Assembly: GCA_002320665.1 (NCBI GenBank)
Contig: DCKO01000041.1
Location: 40,058 to 104,057, forward strand
From: Micavibrio sp. UBA1672
GTDB lineage: Bacteria; Pseudomonadota; Alphaproteobacteria; Micavibrionales; Micavibrionaceae
Reading direction: 5' to 3'
Length of the DNA: 64,000 nucleotides
Part shown: piece by piece, positions 1 to 8,337 of the stretch
Layout of the letters: each line of letters begins with the position of its first letter
Position numbering within the stretch: position 1 is the stretch's first letter
Program-made: the position numbers and the translations under genes
The notes under the pieces: model-generated
Told to the model about the DNA's origin: nothing
The model's database searches: none
Seen by the model: the letters and a program-made list of their open reading frames with translations, nothing else

Positions 1-525
1 GTATAATTCAAGATGCTCTTCCAACTTTACTTCACTTTCATCCACACGCCTGTGAATAACCCCACTTTCCATGTATTTTTCAAAAGCGTCAATTAAGGAC
101 GGCTTATCAGAAATAAAGCCCTCATACCCAGCCTCAATGTGATCAAATGCATGCCCAGACTCATGCTCAATGCGGTGATTCATTTTATCAATATTGTCAT
201 CATGCTGGAGAAGCACAATTGTAGGCTGCTTATTAAAAGCCATGGATTCCAGTGAATTTAGCCTAGTTGTATACCCATCACTTTTCTTAAAACGTTCTAT
301 GAATGCATCAGGATGCCCCTGCCTTCTCATAGTCGCTTCCCAAGCTTGCGGCGTTGCAACGACAATTTGATATTTTGATTCCAGAAAATCTTCCAAAAAA
401 GGCTCCGGAAAATCCTTGAGGCCTTTTTTGATCCCGTCAAAAACTCGCGGATCAACATCGCCGAGTTTCCTGAGAAAACCCAAGCCTTCAAGTTTTTCAT
501 TAAGCTTTGTAATAGCTTCTGACAT
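1..525 (-). CDS. HExxH metalloprotease-like protein, C-terminus cut by window edge
   Basis: The reverse strand is open from an ATG at 525 to the first base of the window, giving 175 codons with no stop, so the gene continues to the left. The only recognisable motif is HESGHAFDH at about residues 130-138, an HExxH zinc-binding signature in the form H-E-x-G-H-A-x-D seen in ATLF-like (M34-type) and related metalloproteases. There is no N-terminal signal peptide: the start MSEAITKLNEKLEGLG looks cytosolic. The third zinc ligand would lie further downstream and is not visible. Protease activity is inferred only from this motif; the substrate is unknown. The next gene downstream of its start region (605) is on the same strand. 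Confidence 0.6.
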   Translation of the reverse strand, partial: MSEAITKLNEKLEGLGFLRKLGDVDPRVFDGIKKGLKDFPEPFLEDFLESKYQIVVATPQAWEATMRRQGHPDAFIERFKKSDGYTTRLNSLESMAFNKQPTIVLLQHDDNIDKMNHRIEHESGHAFDHIEAGYEGFISDKPSLIDAFEKYMESGVIHRRVDESEVKLEEHLELY

Positions 526-604
526 TATCACCGCAATTTTATTCTTTTTTATTTCCGCATTTTAGCATGAAATTTTTTATATACACAAAGAAAATGCGTT
601 TTAA

Positions 605-1351
605 TCAGTAATATGGACGTTGGAAGATTAAAAAGGAAAGAATTAAAAAGCTGAAAAATGCGATAATGATTGTAATAGGGAGATTCACGATAATCGTGAT
701 GAGCAGTGCTTTCAGATCGATTTTCTCCCTTTCGATTTTTTCTTCTTTTTTGAGGTCTGATTCATGCGCTACGTTTTTCTTGGAAATATATCTGATAAGA
801 AAGGCCAGAAAAAAAGGGATAGAAAGAACAAATGCAATAAGAAATAACATGATTGCTATACTGGAAAGCACATTGTAAAGCCCCCACATCCATTCTTTGA
901 AAACAACGTCTTCCCAGTGCTCTTTTGCCTCTTCAAAGGTTTTAAATTTTGGGTTGCTTACAGAATAAGAGGGACCTTTTGATGCCCCAAAAAGAATAAA
1001 AGTTACATTGATCTCGTATAACCCGTCTAGTTTTTCGACTCTGTCTTTCAGAATATCTGTATATTTTTTTAACTGCATTTGAGATAAGGGAAGCACCTTC
1101 AACCCATCGCTCATACAGGACGGACGCCCTTTATAAAAGCCTTTATCACAAATTCCGCTTTTGCATTCAATATAATACGTTTCATCTTGAGGCATACAAA
1201 TATGAGCTTTGACCTGCATATTTGGTATTAAGATCAATATACATAGCAATAAGACTGATATATTGCGGGATAGAATCTTATTCAGCCTTGTCTGCTGGCT
1301 GATCTTCTTCTGATTTAGCAGGTTTTTCAACGGGGGCTTCCTCTTCCTCAT
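605..1351 (-). CDS. Unknown membrane protein with signal-like N-terminus
   Basis: Not recognised. The protein has a hydrophobic stretch ending in KAHICM that looks like a signal peptide, then a cysteine-containing exported segment (pattern C-x9-C-x4-C-x10-C around the first 50 mature residues), and two strong transmembrane helices near the C-terminus separated by a charged cytosolic loop (KKEEKIEREK). The start is uncertain. An ATG at 1351 overlaps the preceding gene by 74 bases, whereas the signal peptide proper begins only after that gene's stop codon at 1278, where no ATG, GTG or TTG sits in a good place; a CTG or coupled re-initiation start there is possible. It follows the 92-residue exported protein on the same strand, so both are probably co-transcribed. 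Confidence 0.6.
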   Translation of the reverse strand: MRKRKPPLKNLLNQKKISQQTRLNKILSRNISVLLLCILILIPNMQVKAHICMPQDETYYIECKSGICDKGFYKGRPSCMSDGLKVLPLSQMQLKKYTDILKDRVEKLDGLYEINVTFILFGASKGPSYSVSNPKFKTFEEAKEHWEDVVFKEWMWGLYNVLSSIAIMLFLIAFVLSIPFFLAFLIRYISKKNVAHESDLKKEEKIEREKIDLKALLITIIVNLPITIIIAFFSFLILSFLIFQRPYY

Positions 1352-1556
1352 CACCAGCAGCCGGTATGATATCCTGCAGGCGCACGGCTTCTTCATCCAT
1401 TGCTATGGCTTGTGATTTTTCCGGGGCATAATTTCCTTCGGCCAATCCCGCTGGTGTTTCACCTGTAAAGTTCTCGCCGAACTCATCTGCGGCCAATGCA
1501 TTATGGGCCGTTAACAGGCCTATTACCAAAAATGCTGTAAGAATAAAGTGTTTCAT
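1278..1556 (-). CDS. Small acidic exported protein, unknown function
   Basis: A 92-residue protein with a clear Sec signal peptide (MKHFILTAFLVIGLLTAHNA, predicted cleavage after ALA) and a mature part rich in Glu, Asp, Ala and Pro that ends in a run of EEEEAP and KPAKSEEDQPADKAE-type sequence. This composition suggests a disordered periplasmic peptide; no domain is recognised. It overlaps the start assigned to the membrane protein downstream on the same strand and is divergent from clpS, with about 130 bases of AT-rich intergenic sequence between them that must hold both promoters. Confidence 0.6.
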   Translation of the reverse strand: MKHFILTAFLVIGLLTAHNALAADEFGENFTGETPAGLAEGNYAPEKSQAIAMDEEAVRLQDIIPAAGDEEEEAPVEKPAKSEEDQPADKAE

Positions 1557-1685
1557 AAAACCCGTTTCTTTCTCTGCTTTACCGTGGCTGGATTTCTATC
1601 AAAATATTACAATTATGTCAAATATTTTGGGAATACTTATTTATTTCCCGATCCAACTATAGTATAGAAATTACCACTTAGCGGA

Positions 1686-2120
1686 ATGAATAGCGAGAGA
1701 ATTTGGCGAAAAATGAATACAGATTTGTATGACATGGTTAAGGATAAGCTTCTGAGCGTTGCCGCAAGCGGCAATGGAGATGATCCCTATTCGCCTGATG
1801 ACGGGGATGGCGACGGTCAGCAAGGCGAAGATCAGGGTTTACTTGTAAAACCCAAACCAAAGACCAAAAAGCCCTCCATGTATAAGGTCTTGCTTTTGAA
1901 TGATGACTATACGCCGATGGAATTTGTTGTGCATGTTCTTGAGACAATTTTCAGCAAATCCCGTCAGGAAGCTACTGATATTATGCTGCACGTACACCGT
2001 AGAGGCGTTGGTGTGTGCGGGATTTACACATTTGAGGTTGCCGAAACCAAAGTTGCGCAAGTGATGGATTATGCGCGCACCAATGAGCAACCCTTGCAAT
2101 GTACGATGGAGCGCGAATAA
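1686..2120 (+). CDS. clpS: ATP-dependent Clp protease adaptor ClpS
   Basis: ClpS binds the N-domain of ClpA and delivers N-degron substrates to ClpAP. The conserved core begins at about residue 60 with [20 protein letters not shown] and includes the substrate-pocket motif [11 protein letters not shown], the helix with [12 protein letters not shown], and the C-terminal [14 protein letters not shown]. The first 55 residues are a long acidic, Gly/Asp-rich extension unlike typical 85-120 residue ClpS proteins, so one of the ATGs at 1713 or 1734 could be the real start. The usual partner clpA is not adjacent; instead hisC begins 13 bases downstream on the same strand. aat, which makes N-degrons, is also in this window (13432). 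Confidence 0.93.
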   Translation: MNSERIWRKMNTDLYDMVKDKLLSVAASGNGDDPYSPDDGDGDGQQGEDQGLLVKPKPKTKKPSMYKVLLLNDDYTPMEFVVHVLETIFSKSRQEATDIMLHVHRRGVGVCGIYTFEVAETKVAQVMDYARTNEQPLQCTMERE

Positions 2121-2133
2121 GCGGCTTCTGGGC

Positions 2134-3228
2134 ATGAATAAAACAATCTCCAAATTATTGCGCAAGCATTACCACGATCTGCAAGGCTATGTCTCGGCAG
2201 GGATGGAAGTTGTCAAAAGTGATGACCTTATTTTCATGAATGCCAATGAAAACCCTTATGAGCTTCCGGGATTAGAAAAATATAACCGATACCCACAGCC
2301 ACAGCCACTTGAGCTTCTGGAGGCGTACGCACGTACATATGGATGTGATACAGATAATATCATCATGACACGCGGCGCGGATGAGGCTCTGGTTGTACTG
2401 ACCAAGCTGTTCTGCGAGCCACATCAGGACAGAATTTTGATCAACCCACCGACCTTTGGCATGTATAAGGTTGATGCAGAAAATATGCCTGCGGGCGTGG
2501 TGAGTGTACCTCTGCTGGAACAGGGCGGAACGTTCGTTTTGAACGCTCAAGAAATCATTAAACACGCCCAAGATGAAAGCCAGAATATCAAGCTGGTTTA
2601 TATATGCTCGCCGAACAACCCGACAGGCAATGCCATTAATCAGGATGAAATTCTTTCAATTGCTGCGGCGCTTGAAGATCATGCGATGGTGGTTCTGGAT
2701 GAAACTTATGCCGAGTTCTCCGAGCAGGGTTCGTTAGTATCAAAACTGGCAGATACGCCAAACCTGATTATCTTGCGTACGCTTTCCAAATCCTATTCTA
2801 TGGCCGGTATGCGCATGGGATGTTTCCTGAGCGGTGATACGGATTTTATCAAACTCGTTCGCGCCAAGGGACTGGATGCTTATCCGCTGCCGGTTGAGTG
2901 TGTAAATGCAGCTTTGCATGTTTTATCACCGGAAATTCAGCAAATAGCGCAAGAAAACATCCAAAAACTGATCGATTCACGCAAAAAACTGGAAGAATCA
3001 CTCAAAAATAGCGCTGAAATTGAGTATATTTATCCATCAGATGCTAATTTTCTGCTGATCCGCATGAAAAATGCACATGAATTTTGTGCTTTTGCGAAAG
3101 AAAAAGGCATGATCTTGCGTGATTTCTCTGGCAAGCCGGAAACCAAAAATTGTTTGAGAATTTCGGTTGGCACGCCTGAACAAAATGCTACACTGCTGGA
3201 AATTTTAAATGAGTTCGAAGAAAGATAA
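2134..3228 (+). CDS. hisC: Histidinol-phosphate aminotransferase
   Basis: PLP-dependent class I/II aminotransferase that converts imidazole-acetol phosphate and glutamate to histidinol phosphate in histidine synthesis. Visible hallmarks are NANENPY near the N-terminus, the CSPNNPTGN motif, the DETYAEF stretch with the PLP-binding Asp and Tyr, the Schiff-base lysine in LSKSYSMAGMRMG, and LRISVGTPEQN at the C-terminus. I chose the ATG at 2134 because an earlier in-frame start at 2071 lies inside clpS and adds residues not expected for the family; this gives 364 aa, a normal length. It sits between clpS and hslV with very short gaps, so the three are probably one transcript. Other his genes are 30-48 kb away. 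Confidence 0.93.
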   Translation: MNKTISKLLRKHYHDLQGYVSAGMEVVKSDDLIFMNANENPYELPGLEKYNRYPQPQPLELLEAYARTYGCDTDNIIMTRGADEALVVLTKLFCEPHQDRILINPPTFGMYKVDAENMPAGVVSVPLLEQGGTFVLNAQEIIKHAQDESQNIKLVYICSPNNPTGNAINQDEILSIAAALEDHAMVVLDETYAEFSEQGSLVSKLADTPNLIILRTLSKSYSMAGMRMGCFLSGDTDFIKLVRAKGLDAYPLPVECVNAALHVLSPEIQQIAQENIQKLIDSRKKLEESLKNSAEIEYIYPSDANFLLIRMKNAHEFCAFAKEKGMILRDFSGKPETKNCLRISVGTPEQNATLLEILNEFEER

Positions 3229-3237
3229 GGCAAAGCT

Positions 3238-3795
3238 ATGAGTGAGTATGATTACGCTGATGCGCAAAAATGGCGCGGCACAACCATTATCTCGGTACGT
3301 AAAGGCAAGGACGTTGTGATTGCCGGAGACGGGCAAGTCTCGATGGGGCACACGGTCTTGAAAAATAATGCGCGTAAGGTACGCCGCTTGGGTCGCGAAA
3401 ATGATATCATCGCAGGTTTTGCTGGCTCAACGGCGGATGCGTTTACCTTATTTGAGCGCCTAGAAGCTAAGCTGGAAGCACATCCCGGGCAACTCACCCG
3501 TGCTTGTGTGGAGCTTGCCAAAGACTGGCGTACGGATAAATATCTTAGAAAACTGGAAGCTTTGATGGCTGTGGCCGATAAGGAAACCTCCTTGATCCTG
3601 ACGGGGAATGGCGATGTGGTCGAGCCGCAAGACGGCGTGATCGGGATTGGCTCTGGCGGGAATTACGCCCTAGCCGCCGCAAGAGCGCTCTACGATCAAA
3701 AACTTGGCGCCGAAGAAATTGCCAAGAAATCTTTGGATATTGCTGCCGAGATTTGCGTTTACACGAATGACAATATCGTCATCGAGAAGTTGTGA
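3238..3795 (+). CDS. hslV: HslV (ClpQ) protease subunit of HslVU
   Basis: Threonine peptidase of the two-component HslVU protease. The nucleophile is probably Thr15 after removal of a 14-residue propeptide (WRG then [10 protein letters not shown]). Other family signatures are [15 protein letters not shown], the [13 protein letters not shown] segment and [17 protein letters not shown]. The gene starts 9 bases after hisC. The AAA+ partner hslU is normally next; here it lies more than 3 kb downstream, and the last 22 codons of hslV (3730-3795) have a diverged second copy at 4729-4794. The C-terminal residues differ from that copy mainly by synonymous changes, so the present tail may not be the original one. 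Confidence 0.95.
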   Translation: MSEYDYADAQKWRGTTIISVRKGKDVVIAGDGQVSMGHTVLKNNARKVRRLGRENDIIAGFAGSTADAFTLFERLEAKLEAHPGQLTRACVELAKDWRTDKYLRKLEALMAVADKETSLILTGNGDVVEPQDGVIGIGSGGNYALAAARALYDQKLGAEEIAKKSLDIAAEICVYTNDNIVIEKL

Positions 3796-4721
3796 TGACT
3801 GAAAAATTCCAAGGAAATCTCAAGCGGATTCAATGGAATAACAAACTAAAAACAGCTGTTTTAAGTTTATATTTTATATTCGGGATTTTTCTTTTTACCA
3901 CTTTATTACTATTGATGCTTATTATTGCTTCTTACTTAATAGTTGGAGCTTTCCATGGTTACGAAAACCTGTTCGAAGTATTTTTGAAAAAAATTATTTT
4001 CTTCGACTTTGAAACCGGAAAAATTATAAAAATAGCTCAGCTATATGCCAAAATATTTATTTTTATAATATTCGCCTACTTCTACTTTATGTACTCTCAT
4101 ATGAAGCGTATTGGGAAGTTTTTTTGTGCCGTACCGCTTCAGTTATCCCATAATGATATTTTCTATCAAACGCTAGAAAATTTTTGTATAGCTCGTGGCC
4201 TTAAAGTTCCGAACCTATATATTACACAAAAAGATGGTTATATTCCTGACCGTTTCATAACGGGAATTGTCGTTCAGGATTTAAAAGGAAAGGCATCTTT
4301 AATTATTACGCCGGCAGTCTACAATCTTGAAAAACCGCTTATGGAAGCTTTTCTAGCACAAGTCGTTCAACGTATATTCACAAAAGATACTCTTTTTTTA
4401 ACGCAGTTTTGTTTTATCGGTTACTTTCCTTATCACTTGCGGGAAGGATCAAACATTATTTTCAAAACAGTTGCAAAAGCACCTTTATACGTAATAGACA
4501 AAATCCTTAAGCCTGTCCGTAACTGGGTATTAAATATGCGTTTTGGAAGACTGGATGTTGGGGCATTAGAATTAACTAAGGAAAAGAAACCAATGGATGA
4601 ATTACTTAATAGGCTCACACCGTTGGAAGAAATTCAAAAATACATCCACGACCCGTACCTAACATTATTTATAACCAAGACAAGTACTGAATATCGCAAA
4701 GTTCTTCTAAAGAAAGCGTAA
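3795..4721 (+). CDS. Membrane M48-like pseudo-peptidase (HExxH lost)
   Basis: The ATG at 3795 overlaps the hslV stop (TGATG), pointing to translational coupling; a GTG at 3792 is the alternative. Two transmembrane helices (about residues 20-48 and 83-100) are followed by a soluble region that follows the M48/HtpX pattern: LENFCIARGLKVPNLYI, a RFITG element, an ITPAVYNL element and PLMEAFLAQVVQRI. In active M48 enzymes the last element reads EAxLAHExxHI; here the zinc-binding H-E-x-x-H is Q-V-V-Q-R (about residues 189-193). I infer a catalytically dead paralogue, perhaps a regulator or membrane scaffold. The gene is visibly more AT-rich than hslV and lies between two copies of the hslV 3' end, which marks it as inserted. 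Confidence 0.65.
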   Translation: MTEKFQGNLKRIQWNNKLKTAVLSLYFIFGIFLFTTLLLLMLIIASYLIVGAFHGYENLFEVFLKKIIFFDFETGKIIKIAQLYAKIFIFIIFAYFYFMYSHMKRIGKFFCAVPLQLSHNDIFYQTLENFCIARGLKVPNLYITQKDGYIPDRFITGIVVQDLKGKASLIITPAVYNLEKPLMEAFLAQVVQRIFTKDTLFLTQFCFIGYFPYHLREGSNIIFKTVAKAPLYVIDKILKPVRNWVLNMRFGRLDVGALELTKEKKPMDELLNRLTPLEEIQKYIHDPYLTLFITKTSTEYRKVLLKKA

Positions 4722-4728
4722 TTCATGA

Positions 4729-4794
4729 TCCCTGAATTTTGCCGCCGATATCTGTGTCTACACGAATGATAACATCGTGGTTGAGAAGCTTTAG
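4729..4794 (+). pseudogene. Displaced second copy of the hslV 3' end
   Basis: Read in frame, this stretch encodes [21 protein letters not shown] and a stop, matching the end of hslV ([21 protein letters not shown]). Over the last 18 codons 40 of 54 bases agree, and most differences are at third codon positions. The stop codon also differs (TAG against TGA). That pattern is expected of two functional hslV alleles that diverged as coding sequence, not of a duplicate that decayed after copying. No start codon or upstream part of hslV is attached. It is best read as the original hslV tail left behind when a segment carrying its own hslV end was inserted. Confidence 0.85.
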
Positions 4795-4800
4795 GCGTTT

Positions 4801-5376
4801 TTACTGAAAAGATTTGATCTTCGCCTCAAGCATCTCTATGCCGTCACCATTGGGGTGGTTTTTGATAATTTTTATCATGCTCTCTAATCGTGATTCTTTT
4901 GCTAGTTCAGATAAAGCCAGAGCGATTGCATATTGTACACCTCTTTCTTGAGGATTTTTGATGTGCTCATCCGTCAGATGTTTACCATAGAGCACTTCAA
5001 GTACATTCCAAAGTTCGTTAAGATCACTTAATCTATTATCAGCTAAAGACCGCACAATACCTTGAATAGTTCTGGGGTGGTGATCTTGTTGCAAATGATC
5101 TATCAAAATTTTTATAGCCTCCGGTGTAAAATTCTTATCGGGGCAAGATCCTTCCCATTTTTCAAAATCCCAGTCATTGATAAAATCCCACACGGAATTT
5201 ACATGAACACCAATGAAGGCCAGTTCATCCAACATGGGTTTTTCATCGTCTAACAATAATTTTTCAAATGCAGCTACTTCCTGATCCTGCATTTTTTTCT
5301 GCGTTTGATGTGCTTTATCTTTTTTTAATGCAGCCATCAGATCACGAGCTGTTACAGGGCTTGGTCCCTTAGCCAT
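4801..5376 (-). CDS. HEAT-like helical repeat protein, unknown function
   Basis: A 191-residue soluble protein with no signal peptide. The C-terminal two thirds are predicted helical with a repeat-like pattern (HHPRTIQGIVRSLADN, then GVQYAIALALSELAKES, then MIKIIKNHPNGDGIEML) resembling HEAT/ARM repeats. Small HEAT-like proteins of this kind are often found as immunity or adaptor proteins, but nothing here proves that. The start abuts the stop of the 155-residue gene (5377), so it is the last gene of a terC operon on this strand. Its stop lies six bases from the displaced hslV tail. Confidence 0.6.
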   Translation of the reverse strand: MAKGPSPVTARDLMAALKKDKAHQTQKKMQDQEVAAFEKLLLDDEKPMLDELAFIGVHVNSVWDFINDWDFEKWEGSCPDKNFTPEAIKILIDHLQQDHHPRTIQGIVRSLADNRLSDLNELWNVLEVLYGKHLTDEHIKNPQERGVQYAIALALSELAKESRLESMIKIIKNHPNGDGIEMLEAKIKSFQ

Positions 5377-5844
5377 TTACTCATCCTCGGCCATTTCATT
5401 GATCGCATCAATGATGTCTTCCAGATCAATCATCTCGTATTCATGCAAATCCATGATCAGGGGTTTGAGGCATTCTTCCTTGACCACTTGGCCCAGCCCG
5501 TCTTCATGATCGCGCAGCTCGGCTTCGAAATGCACTAATGCTTCCCGATAATCCTTATCTTCGTTTTCAGTTGCCATGTCATATTCCGCCAAGTCATATT
5601 CAGTCTCGCGTATGTCACGGCGCACGGAAATCAAGGCTTCCATGTGATCAGCCGTGGTGCGCATCATCGTAATGATATGCCGGAAATGCGAATTCAAAGC
5701 CTCAAGCTTATTGGGATATTGCTCCCATTGCCCATCGACGCCGCTTTTGAAAACCGAAGGTTTGGACTTTTCTTTTCTTACCTCGGAAAGGGATACAACG
5801 TTCTTATCATTGTTTTCGCTATCGTTTTTATCATCCTCACTCAT
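5377..5844 (-). CDS. Unknown acidic protein in terC operon
   Basis: A 155-residue, strongly acidic, soluble protein. The first 50 residues are low-complexity and charged (DDKNDSENNDKN) and likely disordered; the remainder is predicted helical and ends in YEMIDLEDIIDAINEMAEDE. No family is recognised. Its start overlaps the 3' end of the terC-family gene by 8 bases, and its stop abuts the next gene, so translation of the three is probably coupled. Confidence 0.6.
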   Translation of the reverse strand: MSEDDKNDSENNDKNVVSLSEVRKEKSKPSVFKSGVDGQWEQYPNKLEALNSHFRHIITMMRTTADHMEALISVRRDIRETEYDLAEYDMATENEDKDYREALVHFEAELRDHEDGLGQVVKEECLKPLIMDLHEYEMIDLEDIIDAINEMAEDE

Positions 5845-6814
5845 GATCAGAATCCCTTATCTCTTCGGGCTTGGCCTCTTCCTCCTCCTCATTCTTGGTC
5901 AGGAGCAACGAGAATATAAACCCGCAAGCCAGCACCGTCAAAGTTATCGTCATGGAAACAGAGGGCGGGATATGCCCGAAATATGCATTATAAAAGACCT
6001 TGCCGCCGATAAAGACCAGCACCAGAGACAGCGCATATTTCATCAAATCAAAGCGATCAATGATATTTTCCACCGCAAAGAAAAGCGCGCGAAGCCCCAG
6101 CACGGCAAAAATGTTACTGGTGAAAACCACAAATGTATCTGTTGTTACCGCCAGTGCCGCAGGGATGCTGTCGACGGCGAAGATCACGTCACTGATTTCG
6201 ATCACGATCAGGGCAAGGAAAAGCGGCGTGAACATCAGGACTGACTTGCCCTCTTTTTCCACACGCACCCAGAATTTATTGCCATGAATATCAGAGGTAA
6301 AAGGAAAGCGTTTTTTCAAGAAAACCGTCAGCGGCTTGTTTTCGAACTCATCAGGGTCTTCATCCTCGATGAATAGCATCTTGATGCCGGTAAAAATCAA
6401 AATGGCCGCAAAGATAAAGAGCGTCCAGTCAAAATAATGCACAAGGGTTGCGCCTGCGCTGATCATGATACCGCGCAAGATCACAACGCCAATAATTCCC
6501 CAGACCAGAACGCGGTGCTGGTATTGCCTTGGGATTGCAAAGGCACTGAAGATGACTGACATGACAAAAAGGTTATCTAGTGACAGGCTTTTCTCGATGA
6601 CATAGGCTGTGTAGTAATTCATTGCACGCTCGGCTCCGAAATGCCACCACACCAAAAGACCAAAGGCAAGACCTGCTGCAATATACCAAGCGCTCAGGAT
6701 AAGGCTTTTGCGGAAACCGATAACATTATCGCCGCCCTTATTGAAAAGTTTGAGATCGATGGCCAGAAGGAAAGGGACTATGAGAAAAAAGATCGCCCAA
6801 TCTGCAAATTCCAT
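5837..6814 (-). CDS. TerC/Alx-family integral membrane protein
   Basis: TerC-family proteins are multi-pass inner-membrane proteins linked to tellurite resistance and to Mn2+ export (Alx, MeeF/MeeY types). Visible family motifs are [11 protein letters not shown] and, in the second half, [11 protein letters not shown], the paired acidic motifs within membrane helices; about nine hydrophobic helices can be traced over 325 aa, the normal length. The C-terminus ends in a Glu-rich tail. It leads an operon with two unknown genes (5844 and 5376), divergent from hslU. TerD-family proteins, frequent functional partners of TerC, are encoded at 30869 and 32583. Confidence 0.9.
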   Translation of the reverse strand: MEFADWAIFFLIVPFLLAIDLKLFNKGGDNVIGFRKSLILSAWYIAAGLAFGLLVWWHFGAERAMNYYTAYVIEKSLSLDNLFVMSVIFSAFAIPRQYQHRVLVWGIIGVVILRGIMISAGATLVHYFDWTLFIFAAILIFTGIKMLFIEDEDPDEFENKPLTVFLKKRFPFTSDIHGNKFWVRVEKEGKSVLMFTPLFLALIVIEISDVIFAVDSIPAALAVTTDTFVVFTSNIFAVLGLRALFFAVENIIDRFDLMKYALSLVLVFIGGKVFYNAYFGHIPPSVSMTITLTVLACGFIFSLLLTKNEEEEEAKPEEIRDSDHE

Positions 6815-6957
6815 ATTTTTTCCTAGAGTTCCTTGTTATTCGAAATATCTGTTTAACACGACTTCGCGAATATAGCTACGAGTTAGTCGTTGATTTTCGC
6901 ACAGACTTCGTTAAAAAACACCATACAGCAATAACAAAACGGATATTGGTAAAAAAC

Positions 6958-8301
6958 ATGAGTAGCAAAAAAGCGGAAAGCTCTTACTTTGTATCTTCTT
7001 TTTCACCACGTGAAACGGTTAGTGAACTGGACCGTCATATTATCGGGCAAGGTGATGCCAAGCGCGCGGTGGCGATTGCGATGCGTAATCGCTGGCGCAG
7101 AAGCCAGCTTGATCCCGAGCTGCAAGAAGAGGTTTATCCGAAAAATATCCTGATGATCGGGCCGACAGGGGTTGGTAAGACCGAGATTGCGCGCCGTCTG
7201 GCAAAGCTGGCGAATGCGCCCTTCATCAAAGTCGAGGCTACGAAATTTACCGAAGTCGGTTATGTCGGCAAGGACGTCGAATCCATCATCCGTGATTTGA
7301 CTGAAATTGCCATTCGCATGACACAGGAAACCATGCGCAAAACCGTCAAGGCACAAGCTGAAGTTTACGCCGAAGAACGCGTTTTGGATGCTTTGGTTGG
7401 CGATACATCCGGTGAAGGTACGCGCGCGAATTTCCGTGAGAAGCTCCGTAAAGGGGAACTGGATGAGCGCGAGATCGAAATTGATGTAAGCGATAATTCG
7501 AACCCTCTGGGCGGGATGATGGATATTCCGGGCATGCCGGGGGCGAGTATGGGCATGATCAATATGGGCGATATGTTCGGCAAAGCCTTTGGTGATCGCA
7601 AGAAGAAAAAGCGCCTAAGCGTCGCCGATAGTTATGAGGTTCTGATCTCAGAGGAATCCGACAAGTTGCTCGATGAAGATAAAGTTGTTGCCGATGCGCT
7701 GGAGATGGTTCAGCAAAGCGGCATGGTCTTTATCGACGAGATCGACAAGATTGCCGCACGCCAAGACGTACGCGGCGGGGATGTTTCCCGCGAAGGCGTA
7801 CAGCGCGACTTGCTGCCGCTGATTGAGGGCACAACGGTGATGACCAAGCACGGCCCCGTGAAGACGGATCATATGCTCTTTATCGCAAGTGGCGCATTCC
7901 ATTACGCCAAGCCATCGGATTTGCTGGCCGAGCTTCAGGGGCGCTTGCCGATCCGCGTGGAGCTACGCGCGCTGACCGTCGAGGATTTCCAGAAAATCCT
8001 GAAAGACACCGAAGCCAGCCTTATCAGGCAATATGAGGCTCTGATCGGGACGGAAAAAGTGACCTTGAAATTCGAGGATGAGGCGATTGACGAAATTGCA
8101 AGACTATCCTTTGAGGTTAATGAGCAAGTCGAGAATATCGGGGCACGCCGCCTGCATACGGTGATGGAAAAACTGCTGGAGGAAATCAGCTTTACCGCAA
8201 GTGACCGCGGCGGCGAGGAAATCCTGATCACCGCCGATTATGTCCGAGACAACGTCGAAGACCTCGTCAAGAGCGCCGATCTTAGCAAGTTCATTTTGTA
8301 A
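6958..8301 (+). CDS. hslU: HslU (ClpY) AAA+ ATPase of HslVU
   Basis: Hexameric unfoldase that feeds substrates to HslV. Starting at the ATG at 6958 the protein is 447 aa. It shows [18 protein letters not shown] at the N-terminus, Walker A GPTGVGKT (residues 68-75), the pore motif GYVG (101-104), Walker [13 protein letters not shown], sensor-region [22 protein letters not shown], arginine-finger-type [15 protein letters not shown] and the conserved C-terminal LSKFIL that docks into HslV. A TTG at 6946 is in frame but less likely. It is separated from hslV by an inserted gene and the oppositely oriented terC operon, so it needs its own promoter in the 143-base gap before it. Confidence 0.95.
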   Translation: MSSKKAESSYFVSSFSPRETVSELDRHIIGQGDAKRAVAIAMRNRWRRSQLDPELQEEVYPKNILMIGPTGVGKTEIARRLAKLANAPFIKVEATKFTEVGYVGKDVESIIRDLTEIAIRMTQETMRKTVKAQAEVYAEERVLDALVGDTSGEGTRANFREKLRKGELDEREIEIDVSDNSNPLGGMMDIPGMPGASMGMINMGDMFGKAFGDRKKKKRLSVADSYEVLISEESDKLLDEDKVVADALEMVQQSGMVFIDEIDKIAARQDVRGGDVSREGVQRDLLPLIEGTTVMTKHGPVKTDHMLFIASGAFHYAKPSDLLAELQGRLPIRVELRALTVEDFQKILKDTEASLIRQYEALIGTEKVTLKFEDEAIDEIARLSFEVNEQVENIGARRLHTVMEKLLEEISFTASDRGGEEILITADYVRDNVEDLVKSADLSKFIL

Positions 8302-8337
8302 TTTCCCTGCTTTTAGAATCATGACCATGCAACTATA

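Noticed and set aside
7001..7019. CACGTGAAACGGT near the hslU start as a fourth parS
   Set aside because: Only the right half matches; the left half reads TTTTCAC instead of ACCGTTT, and the encoded peptide SPRETVSEL is normal for HslU.
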